NCBI RefSeq assembly: GCF_041435355.1
Contig: NZ_CP108442.1
Location: forward strand, 7,128,501 to 7,192,500
Direction: 5' to 3'
Length of the DNA: 64,000 nucleotides
Origin: Streptomyces sp. NBC_01276
GTDB lineage: Bacteria; Actinomycetota; Actinomycetes; Streptomycetales; Streptomycetaceae
The translations under genes were made by a program, and so were the position numbers. Below the pieces are notes generated by a model. That model did no database searches. It saw only the letters and a list, made by a program, of their open reading frames with translations, and was not told the origin of the DNA. Below are positions 1 to 8,531 of this stretch, one piece after another (position 1 is the first letter of the stretch; each line of letters starts with the position of its first letter).

Positions 1-327
1 ATCATTTCGGGCGGGGTGAACATCTACCCGGCGGAGATCGAATCCGCCCTGCTCACCCACCCGGCGGTCGCGGACGCCGCGGCCTTCGGCATCCCGCACG
101 ACTCCTGGGGCGAGGAGGTCAAGGCCGTCATCGAGCCCGCCGAGGGCTTCGAGGCGGGCGAGGCGCTGGCCGCCGAGATCCTGGGCCACTGCGAGCGCCG
201 GCTGGCCGGCTACAAGCGCCCGAAGTCCGTCGACTTCATCGAGGTGATGCCCCGCGACCCGAACGGCAAGCTCTACAAGCGCCGGCTGCGCGACCCCTAC
301 TGGGAGGGCCGGGAACGCGCCGTCTGA
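1..327 (+). CDS. Acyl-CoA synthetase, C-terminal end (partial)
   Basis: The gene is already open at base 1, so only the last 108 residues are present. They form the mobile C-terminal lid of an AMP-forming acyl/aryl-CoA synthetase. The read-through begins SGGVNIYPAEIE, the conserved hinge-side motif, and ends with PRDPNGKLYKRRLRDPYW, whose NGKLYK lysine is the adenylation lysine of the ANL family. Members activate a carboxylic acid with ATP and then load it on CoA. The real start lies outside the window, so substrate class cannot be judged. It is followed by an inverted repeat that may end the transcript. Confidence 0.9.
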   Translation: MISGGVNIYPAEIESALLTHPAVADAAAFGIPHDSWGEEVKAVIEPAEGFEAGEALAAEILGHCERRLAGYKRPKSVDFIEVMPRDPNGKLYKRRLRDPYWEGRERAV

Positions 328-341
328 ACGGGCTCGCCACG

Positions 342-382
342 CCCGGGGGCCGCGTGAGAAGTGCCACGTCAGCGCCCCCGGG
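342..382. terminator. Inverted repeat after acyl-CoA synthetase
   Basis: CCCGGGGGC (342-350) pairs perfectly with GCCCCCGGG (374-382). The 23-base loop contains a smaller GCGTG/CACG pairing, so a long two-part hairpin is possible. It lies 15 bases past the stop codon and has no U-tract, as usual for Streptomyces terminators. Confidence 0.5.
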
Positions 383-430
383 AGGCGGTATGCGCCGCAC
401 CGGAAGAACACTTCTGGCAAGTTGGCTGAT

Positions 431-1567
431 ATGAGTACGGCAACGAGCAAATCACCCCTGACCGACTGGACCGTCATCGTCCCCGTCGTGGCGCTCATCG
501 CGCTCGTCTTCAGCTGGGGACGGGAACTGCCCGGATTCGCCGTGGGCCTGGTCGCCCTGTGTCTGGCGGGAGCGGTGCTGGCGGCCGTGCACCATGCCGA
601 GGTGGTCGCGCACCGGGTGGGGGAACCCTTCGGCTCGCTCGTCCTGGCCGTCGCCGTCACGGTCATCGAAGTGGCCCTGATCGTCACCCTGATGGCCGAC
701 GGCGGCGACAAGACCGCCTCCCTCGCCCGGGACACGGTCTTCGCCGCAGTGATGATCACCTGCAACGGCATCGTCGGCCTGTCCCTGCTCGTCGGCGCCC
801 TGCGCAACCGGGTCGCCGTCTTCAACGCCGAGGGCTCCGGTGCGGCGCTGGCCACCGTGGCGACCCTGGCCGTCCTCAGCCTGGTCCTGCCGACGTTCAC
901 CACCAGCAAGCCGGGTCCGGAGTTCTCCACCGCCCAGCTGACCTTCGCCGCGGTCGCCTCGCTCGCCCTGTACGGGCTGTTCATCGCCGTCCAGACGGTC
1001 CGCCACCGGGACTACTTCCTGCCCGTGGCCACCGGGGCCGGCTCCTCCGGGGGCACGGGGGCCGAGGGGGCCGGCGGGGGCGGGGACGGCGGCCACGCCG
1101 AGCCGCCCACCGTCCGCGCCACCCTGATCAGCCTCGGCCTGCTGCTCGTCGCACTCGTCGCCGTCGTCGGCGACGCCAAGTCCGTCTCGCCCGCCATCGA
1201 GGCGGGCGTCGCCAAGGCCGGCCTGCCCAACGCCGTCGTCGGCGTCATCATCGCCCTGCTGGTGCTGGCCCCCGAGACCCTCGCCGCCGTCAACGCCGCC
1301 CGCCGCGACCGCGTCCAGACCAGCCTCAATCTGGGGTACGGCTCGGCCATCGCGAGCATCGGCCTGACCATCCCGGCCATCGCGCTCGCCTCCATCTGGC
1401 TCTCCGGCCCGCTGCTGCTGGGCCTCGGGCCGATCCACATGGTGCTGCTCGCCCTGACCGTCGTGGTCAGCGCCCTCACCATCGCGCCCGGCCGGGCGAC
1501 CCTCCTCCAGGGCGGAGTGCACCTCGTGATCCTGGCCGCGTACCTGTTCCTGGCCGTCAGCCCGTGA
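431..1567 (+). CDS. chaA: Calcium/cation:proton antiporter, ChaA-type
   Basis: A 378-residue inner-membrane protein of about eleven hydrophobic segments, in two homologous halves typical of the CaCA exchangers. The first half carries VTVIEVALIV (about residue 76) with its membrane-buried glutamate. The second carries APETLAAVNAARR and GSAIASIGLTIPA (about residue 280 on), closely matching ChaA. A Gly-rich cytoplasmic loop (about residues 200-220) joins the halves. The expected activity is export of Ca2+ (and possibly Na+/K+) in exchange for protons. The ATG at 431 is preferred to a TTG three codons upstream; neither has a strong ribosome site. It appears to be a single-gene transcript. Confidence 0.9.
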   Translation: MSTATSKSPLTDWTVIVPVVALIALVFSWGRELPGFAVGLVALCLAGAVLAAVHHAEVVAHRVGEPFGSLVLAVAVTVIEVALIVTLMADGGDKTASLARDTVFAAVMITCNGIVGLSLLVGALRNRVAVFNAEGSGAALATVATLAVLSLVLPTFTTSKPGPEFSTAQLTFAAVASLALYGLFIAVQTVRHRDYFLPVATGAGSSGGTGAEGAGGGGDGGHAEPPTVRATLISLGLLLVALVAVVGDAKSVSPAIEAGVAKAGLPNAVVGVIIALLVLAPETLAAVNAARRDRVQTSLNLGYGSAIASIGLTIPAIALASIWLSGPLLLGLGPIHMVLLALTVVVSALTIAPGRATLLQGGVHLVILAAYLFLAVSP

Positions 1568-1713
1568 CCGCGGCCGGCCCCTCCCCGGCGGGGGGGGGGC
1601 CGGCCCGGCCGGTTCAGCGCCGCTCGCGCGGCGAGACCACCCTCAGGTGCGGAGAGGTGAGGATGTCCCGCTCGCAGAACCGCGAGGTCACCCACCGCTC
1701 CCGGGAGACCAGC

Positions 1714-1993
1714 CGGGTCTCCTCCGCCTTCACCGCTCCGGCCCACCTCGCCGACCTTGCGAAGGCGGAGGACGGCACCGGGACGCACGCCACCTGGATC
1801 CTCCGTCGCGGCATCAGCGGCGCCACCTTCGGCGGCGGCGCCGCCGACTGGATCCGGTCGACGAGGTCAGCTCTCCCACCCGGAGAAGGACGTCTACCCG
1901 GTGGGCATGAAGTCCTACGGCCGAGCCCCGGCGTTCCTCGCCATGACCGGCTACGAGCAGGTCCGCTCCATCGCCGCCGCCCTCGCTCCCTGA
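1714..1993 (+). pseudogene. Remnant of FAD/NAD(P)H flavoprotein monooxygenase
   Basis: Three pieces of one protein family lie here in different frames. The first is FTAPAHLADLAKAEDGTG..THATWILRRG..ATFGGGAAD, the mid-protein second Rossmann region of ArsO-like flavoprotein monooxygenases. Next is a short LDPVDEVS piece in another frame. The third is HPEKDVYPVGMKSYGRAPAF..MTGYEQVRSIAAALA, the conserved C-terminus, ending at TGA 1991-1993. The whole N-terminal FAD domain and about 100 residues between pieces one and three are missing. It is therefore a deleted, frameshifted relic that cannot make an enzyme. The family match is from memory of conserved motifs. Confidence 0.7.
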
Positions 1994-2244
1994 GCCACGG
2001 GTGCGGCAGCGGTGTGGCGGGGTGATCGGCGTCCTGGCGTTGGCAGAGCCGCACGGTCCACGTCGTGGACCCGTCGAGGGCGATGGCGGGGCGTACCGGT
2101 CGTTGATCGGCGGCAAGGCGGCAGCCGGCGCCGCTGCCGTCCGCACACGCCGTCGACCCCGGCGTTGCCGGTACCCGTTCGGCGGCTTCCGCCCTGGTGA
2201 TCCCGGCGACCATCATGGGCGCGTCGAGCGAGTGGGAGTACGCC
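1994..2244. other. Intergenic, no recognisable gene
   Basis: This 251-base stretch has open frames on both strands, but none gives a recognisable family or a plausible start with a ribosome site. It probably holds the promoter of the patatin-like gene and more debris of the upstream relic. Confidence 0.4.
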
Positions 2245-5200
2245 ATGCCCCAAGGATCGCAGCAGTGGGCGCCGAGGTGGCTGGTGGTGCCCGCGCTGGT
2301 GCTGTCGGCGATGCTGTTCATCGCGTTGGGGCGGATCGACGCGGGGCTCGGCCGGATCGAGGCACCGGACCACCCCGCGGCGACCTGGAGCAGCCTGGTC
2401 GCACTCGATCCCCTCTCCGAGCAGGCCGCCGCCGACGCACGCACGGCGTGGTGCGTCTGGTTCAACGCGATGCCCGACCGGCGGGCGGTGGCCGCCGCGC
2501 GGGGACCGTACGACGATCCCGGGCCGGGGCCACGGGTGGAGACCTGCCTGAACGCCTTCACGAGCCAGCCCCGGCCCGCGACCGCACCGCAGGCCGGCGG
2601 CGACGAGGCGCGGCTGCTGATCCGGTGGTACGTCGGCCTCGACGCGGTACTCGTCCTGCTCTACGTCTGGTTGCTGTACGCGGCCCTCACCGCCCTGCGC
2701 GCCAGGATTCCGTGCGGTCCTCCGGCCTCGCAGCCCGACGACCCGACGAGTACGACGCTCTGCTGGGCGACCAAGCGGTCGCGGCTCGTGATCCTGACCT
2801 GTGTGCTGGTGTCGGCGGAAGTGGCGGAGGACACCGGGCAGTGGATGCTGACCGGGCGCAGCCCGTCACCGGGCACGATCGACTTCCTGAGCCGGCTCAT
2901 CGGCTGGGCCGCCCTCGCCAAGTGGGCGTTCGTGGGCCTGGCGCTGCTGCTCCTGATCGTGTTGACCCTGCACACCGGGGTGCTCCGAACGGTGCCCTGG
3001 CGGGACTTCGTGGTGGTACGCGTACAACTCTTCGTGTCGGCCGTACTGTTGCTGTTCATCGTCGGCGTCGGGACCGACCAGGTGCCGGACGCCCTGCTCG
3101 GCCTGCTCGACCACTGGGCCACCGCCATCGCCACACCGGTCGCGGTCTTCCTGCTGTCGCTGCTGCTGTGGCGCAGCGTGCACCGCGTCGCCCTCACCCG
3201 CGACTCCGCGCTCGCTCCGGTCCATCAGTGGTGGGTGGCGGGAGCGGCCGTCGTCTGCGCGGTCCTCGGATTCTGGCTGCGTAGCCTGCTCGGGCTGGCC
3301 ATGGTGCTCGGCTTCGTCTTCGTCCTGTCCTGGATCGCGGGCGCGCCCTTCCGCCTCGGCGACGCGGCGGTGGATCCCGGAGCCGACGTGGCCAAGGCAA
3401 GGGCGCAGGGGCGGGCCGCCCTGATCGTCGGCGATCCGAGGAGGAACCTGCGGAGCATCGCGCGGTGGCTCGCGGCGCTACCGCTCCTGGCCCTCGGGGT
3501 GTTCGCCGTCCGGTCCGCCGTGGTACCGGCCATCGTCGGCCCGCGCCGCTGGTCCGCCGTCCTCCTCGTGGTCCTCGGGCTGTTGGCGGCCGCCGTCGGT
3601 TTTCTGCTGCCGTACCTGCTGGACTGGGCCGAGCGGCACTGGTCCTGGGCGAAGGAACCCGACACGCAGAACCGAAGGGATGAGCTGTATGTCGTCCTGG
3701 CCGCCCTGTTCGGGGCGTTCGCGGTCGGCTGTACGGTCACGCTCGTCACGGACCGGGCATGGAACCTGGCGGTCTGGGCGGGGCCGATGGCCGTGCTGAT
3801 GGTGTTCCTCGGCGTGGTGCTCGTGCTCCTGAACGAACTGCAGCTCTGGTCCGAACGGGCCACTCCGGTCGCAGGATTCCGGGCCCTGAAGCTGGACCGC
3901 ACCCCGGTCTTCGTACTGCTGATCGCCTGGTTCCTCCTCGGCTCGCTCGTCGATGCCAAGGGCCACCACCAGGTGCGCGTCCGGGAGGAGGCCGGGGCGC
4001 CGGTCCTGGTCGACGTGGACCTCGACACGGCGTTTCAGCGCTGGGCCGCCGCCAATTGTGCGACGGTGCCGTCCCCGGCCGATGCCGCAGCGGGCCCGGG
4101 GACGAAGCAGCCCCTGCCACTGGTGATCGTCGCGGCATCGGGCGGTGGCATTCGGGCGGCCTACTGGACCGCCTCCGTGCTGGACTGGCTCTTTCCACCG
4201 GGTCCGGTCACTCCCGCCGCAGGAGCCTCCTGCACACCGTCGGACGGACGGGCCCCGGTCTTCGCGGTCAGCGGTGTCTCCGGAGGCAGCCTCGGATCGA
4301 TCTCCTGGATCGCACGGACCTCGCCCGACGCGCCGGACGGCGATCCGAGCCACAGGAAGGTCTTCGGGCAGGACCATCTCTCCGGCGCACTCGCCTGGAT
4401 GGCATTCGTCGACCTGCCGCGAGCGTTCGTCGGCTTCCCCGGCAAGGACCGGGCGGCCGTACTCGAACAGTCCTGGGAACACCGGCAGAAGGAGCTGGAG
4501 CAGCCGTTCTACGCGACCTGGCAGCCGTCCTCCGACGGATCCACCACCACGTGGACCCCGTTGGCGCTGCTCAACGGCGCCGCTGCCGAGAGCGGTTGCC
4601 GCGTGCTCACCTCCGCCCTTCAGCTCGGGGCCTTCGACCAGCCCGTTGGATCCACCTCGTGCCGGCAGCGCCCTGAGGAGTCCCGCCAGAAGACGCGGGG
4701 GCCGCGGCCTGCACAGGCCGGGCAGGGCAGTCCCACCCTGATCGATTTGCGTAGCGGATTCCTCTGCGGAAAACAGGACGTCAACCGGTCCACCGCCGCC
4801 CTGCTCTCGGCGCGCTTCCCCTTCATCACGCCGTCCGGCCGGCTCACCGGCGACGCCTGCCACCACACCGGGGCGGGGCTGTCCGTGATCGACGGGGGTT
4901 ATGTCGACGCGACGGGCAGCATGACCGCCACCGATCTCCGGGAGCAGCTGGAGCATCTGAGCGCCTGCCACAACCAGCGGGTCGCAGGGGGCACGGGTGG
5001 CGCGGACTGCAAGCCGGCCGCCGGCACCGCGGCGCGGCCGGTGGAGGTGGTGCTGGTCCAGATCGACAACGGCTATACGAGTGTGGCGTCGGCCCCCGCA
5101 CCGGGCCGCCCCCGGGAACTGCTGGTGCCGACGAAGGGCAAGGCCGCCGCGGTGTCGGCGGCCGAGTCGACCGTGCGCCAGCGGGCTCTGGAAGCCTTCG

Positions 5201-5406
5201 GCTGCCCTGACTACCTCACCTTCGCCAACGTACGCGGCCCGGGAGCGCAGGCGCCCCTGGGCTGGGTGCTGTCGCTCAGTGCCAAGAAGGACCTGGACGA
5301 CCAACTGGCGAGGCTCAAGGGTGAAGGAGCGGGGAACGTCTCGCCGCTGACCGCCCGGCTCGCCGCCGCGCAGCAGGCCTGCGGGCGCGCGGGGATGACT
5401 CGCTGA
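2245..5406 (+). CDS. Membrane-anchored patatin-like phospholipase domain protein
   Basis: The 1053-residue product has two parts. Roughly residues 1-600 hold many hydrophobic segments. The C-terminal part carries patatin signatures: oxyanion loop ASGGGIRAAYW (631-641), nucleophile elbow GVSGGS with Ser679, and DGG with Asp883, giving the Ser-Asp dyad of patatin lipases. The expected role is hydrolysis of lipid acyl esters at the membrane, but no substrate can be named. The start at ATG 2245 is chosen because GTGGGAG precedes it by 7 bases; an in-frame GTG at 2197 lacks a site. It is monocistronic and convergent with the thiamine-diphosphate enzyme, with only 9 bases between stops. Confidence 0.75.
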   Translation: MPQGSQQWAPRWLVVPALVLSAMLFIALGRIDAGLGRIEAPDHPAATWSSLVALDPLSEQAAADARTAWCVWFNAMPDRRAVAAARGPYDDPGPGPRVETCLNAFTSQPRPATAPQAGGDEARLLIRWYVGLDAVLVLLYVWLLYAALTALRARIPCGPPASQPDDPTSTTLCWATKRSRLVILTCVLVSAEVAEDTGQWMLTGRSPSPGTIDFLSRLIGWAALAKWAFVGLALLLLIVLTLHTGVLRTVPWRDFVVVRVQLFVSAVLLLFIVGVGTDQVPDALLGLLDHWATAIATPVAVFLLSLLLWRSVHRVALTRDSALAPVHQWWVAGAAVVCAVLGFWLRSLLGLAMVLGFVFVLSWIAGAPFRLGDAAVDPGADVAKARAQGRAALIVGDPRRNLRSIARWLAALPLLALGVFAVRSAVVPAIVGPRRWSAVLLVVLGLLAAAVGFLLPYLLDWAERHWSWAKEPDTQNRRDELYVVLAALFGAFAVGCTVTLVTDRAWNLAVWAGPMAVLMVFLGVVLVLLNELQLWSERATPVAGFRALKLDRTPVFVLLIAWFLLGSLVDAKGHHQVRVREEAGAPVLVDVDLDTAFQRWAAANCATVPSPADAAAGPGTKQPLPLVIVAASGGGIRAAYWTASVLDWLFPPGPVTPAAGASCTPSDGRAPVFAVSGVSGGSLGSISWIARTSPDAPDGDPSHRKVFGQDHLSGALAWMAFVDLPRAFVGFPGKDRAAVLEQSWEHRQKELEQPFYATWQPSSDGSTTTWTPLALLNGAAAESGCRVLTSALQLGAFDQPVGSTSCRQRPEESRQKTRGPRPAQAGQGSPTLIDLRSGFLCGKQDVNRSTAALLSARFPFITPSGRLTGDACHHTGAGLSVIDGGYVDATGSMTATDLREQLEHLSACHNQRVAGGTGGADCKPAAGTAARPVEVVLVQIDNGYTSVASAPAPGRPRELLVPTKGKAAAVSAAESTVRQRALEAFGCPDYLTFANVRGPGAQAPLGWVLSLSAKKDLDDQLARLKGEGAGNVSPLTARLAAAQQACGRAGMTR

Positions 5407-5415
5407 CGGGGGCCG

Positions 5416-7122
5416 TCAGTCTCGGAAGCGTGCTTCGAGGGTCTCGACGAGGCCGTCGATCACGCCGTCCGGTGACGGGCTGTAGTGCGGCAGGGCCCAT
5501 CGCGTGATCTCGGCGTCGATGAGCGTGGGCCGGCCGGAGGCCAGTGCCGCGCGGAACGCGTCCTCGAAATCCTCAAGCGTCTCCACCCGGTAGCCGTCCG
5601 CGCCGCATGCACGGGCGTACGAAGCGAAGTCCGGGTTCTGGAACTCGACAAGGCCCGACTCGGCGTACGTGACCATCTGGAAGAGTTTGATCAGCTTGAA
5701 TTCCCCGTCGTTGAAGATGACCCAGATGACGGGGATCTCGTGCTCGACGGCGGTCATCAGCTCGAAGCCGGACAGCGAGTAGCACCCGTCGCCGCAGCCG
5801 ACGACGACGGTCCGGTCCGGGTGGGCGACCTTGACTCCGAGGGCTCCGTTCACGTGTCCGGCCATCGGCCCGAAGGAGCCGGCCTTGCGGAAGTTCTGCC
5901 CCTGTTCGAGCTCCACGTAATACCCGAGCCACGCCACGTGGGCGCCCGCGTCCGCGAGCAGGACGCCCCGGGGCGGCAGCATGCGCCCGATCGACTGCGC
6001 GAGTTCTCCGGGGTGGATCTTTCCCGTCAGGTGGGTGATCTTCCGGGCCTCGTAGTCCCGGCGGTCGATCTCGACCGCCGGGACTTCGCCGACCATCCGC
6101 TCCAGCGCGTCGGCCAGGGCGGCCACTGCGGGACGCGCGTCGGACAACAGGGTGTGGTCGGCCCGGTAGGCCTTGCGGAACTCGCCCTCGGAGATGTTCA
6201 CATGGATGAGCAGCTTGTTCTCGAACAGGTCCTCGCGGTAATTGAACGTGGCGTGCTGATTGAGGGAATTGCCGATGCACAGCACGACGTCGGCCTGGCG
6301 GAAGGCCTTCCACGCACTGGAGTGGCCGCTGTCGGCGAAGACGCCGACCGCGAGCGGGTGTCCCTCGGACACGATGCCCTTGCCGTCCAGGGTGGTGAGC
6401 AGTGGGATCTGGAACCGCTCGATCAGCCGCTCGATCTCCGGTCCCGCCCCGCTGCGTACCGCACCGAAGCCGACGAGCGCCACGATCCGCTTCCCCCGTG
6501 CCAGGGCGTCCGCGAGTACGGCCGCGATCTCCGCCACCCGTGCCGGGTCCGGCAGGACCGGCTTCACGTCGAGCCTCAGCGGCCGGAAGTTCGTGACCTC
6601 GACGCCGTGGTGGGTCAGGTCCTCGGGCACGTGGATGTGCACGGGCCCGGGCCTTCCCTCGAATGCGATGTTGACCGCCTCCTCAAGAACGTCGCAGGTG
6701 TCGGCGATGTCGGTGAGCAGGAAGGACTTCTTGGTCGTGGCCGCGAACATGGCCTGGGAGTCGGGCGTGCGGTTCACTCCCGAGGTCTCGTTGAGCGAGC
6801 CCCATCCGCGCCATTTCATGGTGGCGTACCCCGAGACGGCCAGGACCGGATAGGAGTCGGACATGGCCACGGCCAGCCCCGAGAACAGGTTGAACGCGCC
6901 CGGCCCGGCCGTCGCGAAGCAGAAGCCCAGCCGATTGGTGTACATGGCATAGCCGCAGGCCATGAAGGACGCGGCCTGCTCGTGTCGCGTGATGACCGGC
7001 CGGATCTGCCGCGAATGCTTCAGCGCCAGCATCAGACCCGCCGCGTTCTCCCCGGCACCGCCGAAGGCCGCTCGTACCCCGATGCCTTCCAGCCCCTTGA
7101 CGATGGCCTCGTAGACTCTCAT
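5416..7122 (-). CDS. Thiamine-diphosphate-dependent enzyme (acetolactate synthase-like)
   Basis: 568 residues with the three-domain layout of the IlvB/benzoylformate decarboxylase superfamily. The N-terminal Pyr domain has RHEQAA, in which Glu48 would activate the cofactor. A central NAD/FAD-fold domain follows. The PP domain carries the ThDP-Mg motif from VVVGCGDG to IFNDGEF. It differs from true acetolactate synthases in substrate-side motifs and has no small subunit nearby, so a C-C lyase or decarboxylase such as the 2-hydroxyacyl-CoA lyase/oxalyl-CoA decarboxylase branch is equally possible. It is the last gene of the operon, 10 bases after the nitroreductase-like gene, with GAGGGAGA before its ATG. 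Its position after an alpha-dioxygenase gene suggests it cleaves or condenses an oxidised fatty-acid product (inference). Confidence 0.85.
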   Translation of the reverse strand: MRVYEAIVKGLEGIGVRAAFGGAGENAAGLMLALKHSRQIRPVITRHEQAASFMACGYAMYTNRLGFCFATAGPGAFNLFSGLAVAMSDSYPVLAVSGYATMKWRGWGSLNETSGVNRTPDSQAMFAATTKKSFLLTDIADTCDVLEEAVNIAFEGRPGPVHIHVPEDLTHHGVEVTNFRPLRLDVKPVLPDPARVAEIAAVLADALARGKRIVALVGFGAVRSGAGPEIERLIERFQIPLLTTLDGKGIVSEGHPLAVGVFADSGHSSAWKAFRQADVVLCIGNSLNQHATFNYREDLFENKLLIHVNISEGEFRKAYRADHTLLSDARPAVAALADALERMVGEVPAVEIDRRDYEARKITHLTGKIHPGELAQSIGRMLPPRGVLLADAGAHVAWLGYYVELEQGQNFRKAGSFGPMAGHVNGALGVKVAHPDRTVVVGCGDGCYSLSGFELMTAVEHEIPVIWVIFNDGEFKLIKLFQMVTYAESGLVEFQNPDFASYARACGADGYRVETLEDFEDAFRAALASGRPTLIDAEITRWALPHYSPSPDGVIDGLVETLEARFRD

Positions 7123-7132
7123 CGGGTCTCCC

Positions 7133-8518
7133 TCATCCGTCCCAGCGCGAGGTGTGCCGGCGGTGCGCTTCCGTCAGGCCGTTCTGGAAGAACCGGTCGT
7201 AGTACTCGGATTCGACGTGGTGCGCCTGCAGCCAGATGCCGGGCACATGGATGGCGTCGGTGTGTGCCGGGAACCGCCCGTGGGTCTCGTGGATGTACAC
7301 GCAGATGTCCCGCGCGCATTCGATCACTTGCCGGTCGTACTCACTGGCCTCGGCGAGGTACCGCTGCGCGTAGTCGTTCTTGTAGATGCGGGCGAACAGA
7401 TCCTTGTCCGCGTAGATGCCGTTCTCCCCGAACTTGGAACGGACGACGGAATCGACGGCGTCGTGCATCGACGGGTAGTTGGGTGGGCAGGCGCCCTTGA
7501 TGAGGTGTTCGCCATCGGCCCGCAGCCCCACCGGGTGGGCGCGCAGCTCGGCGTATTTCGGTAGCGGCACCTGCCAGCGGAGGATGTCGGCAGGGCGGAA
7601 CTTCGGCGTGACGAAGTCGAAGCCCAGCATGCGGCCGTAGGTGCGCGAGAACTTCGGGTCGCCCAGCATGATCTGTGGGCTGACCGTCGCGTGGATCCAG
7701 GCACCGAGTCCCATGGCGTCCGCGACCAGCATCATGTTCTGGAGCAGCAGGTCGGCTTCGACCTGGGTACGCATCGGCCCCAGAGAACCGAGCGGCATCT
7801 TGATCGCGGGGTTGAGGAAGCCGCTGCGCACCCACTTGCGTACCCCGGCCGGGCGGTAGAAGTTGCGGTCGTCGACGGGCGTGGGCCGAGCTCCCTCGGG
7901 CTGGGTGAGCAGGTACATCAGCGCGTTGATGTACTGATGGGAGAGATCGACCACCGGCAGGAAGAGCGTGGTGCCCGGGCGATTGGACAGGAACCGGTTG
8001 GAGTCGAGGTACGCCGGGAAGTCGCGCATCCCCTCGGCGACGTCCAGGCGGCGGTCCAGTACCCGGACCTTCGACTGGCGTGCGCGTTCGATCAGCGTGT
8101 CGGGATCGAAGGCATGGTCCGGGGAGGGAGGCAGCTTCCTCAGGTAGTACGTGCCACTGTCGTTGATCATGAAGAAGTGGGTGGCCTGCGCGTTGTCGGG
8201 GCTGCCCGCGGTCCGCCCCGTCATGTTCAGGTTCGGCTTGGCCATGATGGGTTTGTGATCGCGCGGGTCCTCGAAGGGGCGGTCGGGCATGGTGAGTCCC
8301 GAGGAGCCGGTGAGGGCGATGAGCACCGCTTCCTCAAGCTCGCCCAGCGGCTCCGGCCGGTGCTCGGATCGATAGCTCATCGACCCGGCCGGCACGGACG
8401 CGCCCCTGCTGACGCGGTGGGTGCGCCGTTTGAAGACCGTCTCCCACAGCGGACGGGAAAGAAGGTCTTCCAGGCCGGGGTGGCCTGCGTGGTGGCCTGC
8501 ATGGTCGGGTGCGGACAT
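7133..8518 (-). CDS. Nitroreductase-like flavoprotein, uncharacterised
   Basis: 461 residues. Near the N-terminus FKRRTHRV resembles the Arg-rich FMN-phosphate site of nitroreductase-fold proteins. It is followed by the helix PEPLGELEEAVLIALTGSSG. Around residues 255-285, EADLLLQNMMLVADAMGLGAW matches the C-terminal helix of that fold. The last 130 residues, including HVPGIWLQAHHVESEYYDRF, are an extension I cannot assign. No heme or metal motif is evident. The ATG at 8518 is chosen because AGGAG lies six bases upstream; the ATG at 8524 directly abuts that site. Tight spacing to both neighbours implies work in one pathway, perhaps as a flavin redox step. The family assignment is tentative. 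Confidence 0.6.
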   Translation of the reverse strand: MSAPDHAGHHAGHPGLEDLLSRPLWETVFKRRTHRVSRGASVPAGSMSYRSEHRPEPLGELEEAVLIALTGSSGLTMPDRPFEDPRDHKPIMAKPNLNMTGRTAGSPDNAQATHFFMINDSGTYYLRKLPPSPDHAFDPDTLIERARQSKVRVLDRRLDVAEGMRDFPAYLDSNRFLSNRPGTTLFLPVVDLSHQYINALMYLLTQPEGARPTPVDDRNFYRPAGVRKWVRSGFLNPAIKMPLGSLGPMRTQVEADLLLQNMMLVADAMGLGAWIHATVSPQIMLGDPKFSRTYGRMLGFDFVTPKFRPADILRWQVPLPKYAELRAHPVGLRADGEHLIKGACPPNYPSMHDAVDSVVRSKFGENGIYADKDLFARIYKNDYAQRYLAEASEYDRQVIECARDICVYIHETHGRFPAHTDAIHVPGIWLQAHHVESEYYDRFFQNGLTEAHRRHTSRWDG

Positions 8519-8531
8519 GGCCATCTCCTGC

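Noticed and set aside
1994..2244. Possible transposase remnant upstream of the patatin-like gene
   Set aside because: A minus-strand piece (AIALDGSTTWTVR) looked vaguely like a transposase, but no catalytic block, terminal repeat or target duplication could be found.
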